Source: Pseudoselenomonas ruminantium
GTDB taxonomy: Bacteria > Bacillota > Negativicutes > Selenomonadales > Selenomonadaceae
Direction of reading: 5' to 3'
DNA length: 41,893 nt
Assembly: GCA_902780915.1 (NCBI GenBank)
Contig: CACZHK010000013.1
Coordinates: 1 to 41,893, forward strand
Part shown: one piece after another, positions 41,527-41,893 of the stretch
How positions within the stretch are numbered: the first letter of the stretch is position 1
How the letters are laid out: every line of letters starts with the position of its first letter
Program-made: the position numbers and the translations under genes
Notes under the pieces: model-generated
What the model was told of the DNA's origin: nothing
What the model saw: only the letters and a program-made list of their open reading frames with translations
The model's database searches: none

Positions 41527-41893
41527 TTATGTCGTTATACCACAAGGCATTGTACGTCCTGACAGGACACACTCCTCATCTTCTCCGCAATCAGGCGATG
41601 CCGTACCTCTTATACAACTCTTCACGCAACACCTTGCTTTTCGTAGTTTGCCATCCTTAAGCAAATAAGCCATAAGACGAGACATACGGCTCTCTCCTTC
41701 TTCGCGCCCTTCCTCCTTCAGATTTTCCTCATGTATCTTAGCATTGTACTCATTCCAAACCATATCAACCACACTCCCCCTGTTCTCTGCAAAGTACTCT
41801 GCCATCAGCTCACACTTTATGCAATAATCCACCGCCTCTTCTATGGCCTTCCTCAGTTCCATCCCCGCATCAATATTGTCCCTTACCCTCTGC
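41527..41893 (-). pseudogene. Rpn/PDDEXK_2-family protein, 3' part, frameshifted and cut by the window edge
   Basis: The frame is open to the right edge, so the 5' part, including any nuclease core, lies outside. The visible part has the helical tail typical of Rpn-family recombination-promoting nucleases/putative transposases: AIEEAVDYCIKCELMAEYF, MVWNEYNAKIHEENLKEEG and REEGESRMSRLMAYLLKDGKL. After that the frame becomes Cys-rich and unlike the family. A +1 shift near 41637-41646 (an AAAA run) restores VLREELYKRYGIA and a stop at 41591, the expected family ending. This is either real decay or a one-base sequence error. Confidence 0.6.

Overview
The window looks like a chromosomal segment of a motile, anaerobic, outer-membrane-bearing Firmicute of the Negativicutes, most like Selenomonas or a close relative. 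This is an inference. It rests on Firmicute gene order (dnaX-ybaB-recR-bofA next to the SRP RNA and tRNA-Ser), Firmicute-type promoters and ribosome binding sites, a Selenomonas-like flagellin, and a two-partner secretion system that needs an outer membrane. By eye, roughly the first 28 kb is GC-rich and the last 12 kb is clearly more AT-rich.

Layout: (1) 1-340 holds tandem minus-strand consensus promoters and leader hairpins that point to an rRNA operon just left of the window. (2) 340-3858 is a housekeeping block on the minus strand: bofA, recR, ybaB, dnaX, SRP RNA and tRNA-Ser. (3) 3856-4876 is a small signalling pair, a CheY-like receiver and a CheX/CheC-type phosphatase. (4) 5042-10150 is a (deoxy)nucleoside salvage operon, deoC-deoB-pdp-cdd-nupC, which imports nucleosides, deaminates cytidine, phosphorolyses pyrimidine nucleosides and sends the pentose into central metabolism. 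(5) 10282-18875 holds a GNAT acetyltransferase, an MscS channel, SbcD/SbcC nuclease, threonine ammonia-lyase behind a palindrome-controlled promoter, and two universal stress proteins. (6) 18927-19884 carries nrdG and a 95-residue stand-alone NrdD-like glycyl-radical tail, under a promoter flanked by two NrdR-type boxes. (7) 19985-21523 is an L-lactate permease with an exact-consensus promoter.

(8) 21740-24978 is a MurNAc recycling operon: MurQ etherase, a PTS EIIC without an EIIB domain, and a MupG-type 6-phospho-muramidase. It is followed by a CadC/SmtB-like metal sensor and a secreted NlpC/P60 peptidoglycan hydrolase. (9) 26393-38431 is a two-partner secretion locus: the FhaC/ShlB-type transporter and a giant exoprotein of about 3411 residues with a TPS domain, a GLUG-type segment and 16 YDG/MBG-like repeats. 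A flagellin gene lies just upstream. (10) 40050-41893 is an AT-rich accessory edge: a DUF488 protein, an apparently orphan structured RNA or IS-end element resembling an IscB omega-RNA (HEARO), and the frameshifted 3' part of an Rpn/PDDEXK-family gene that runs off the window.

The most interesting items are the orphan omega-RNA-like element, the stand-alone glycyl-radical domain with paired NrdR boxes, the giant YDG-repeat adhesin, and the palindrome over the ilvA promoter. All family names come from reading motifs. No database search was run.
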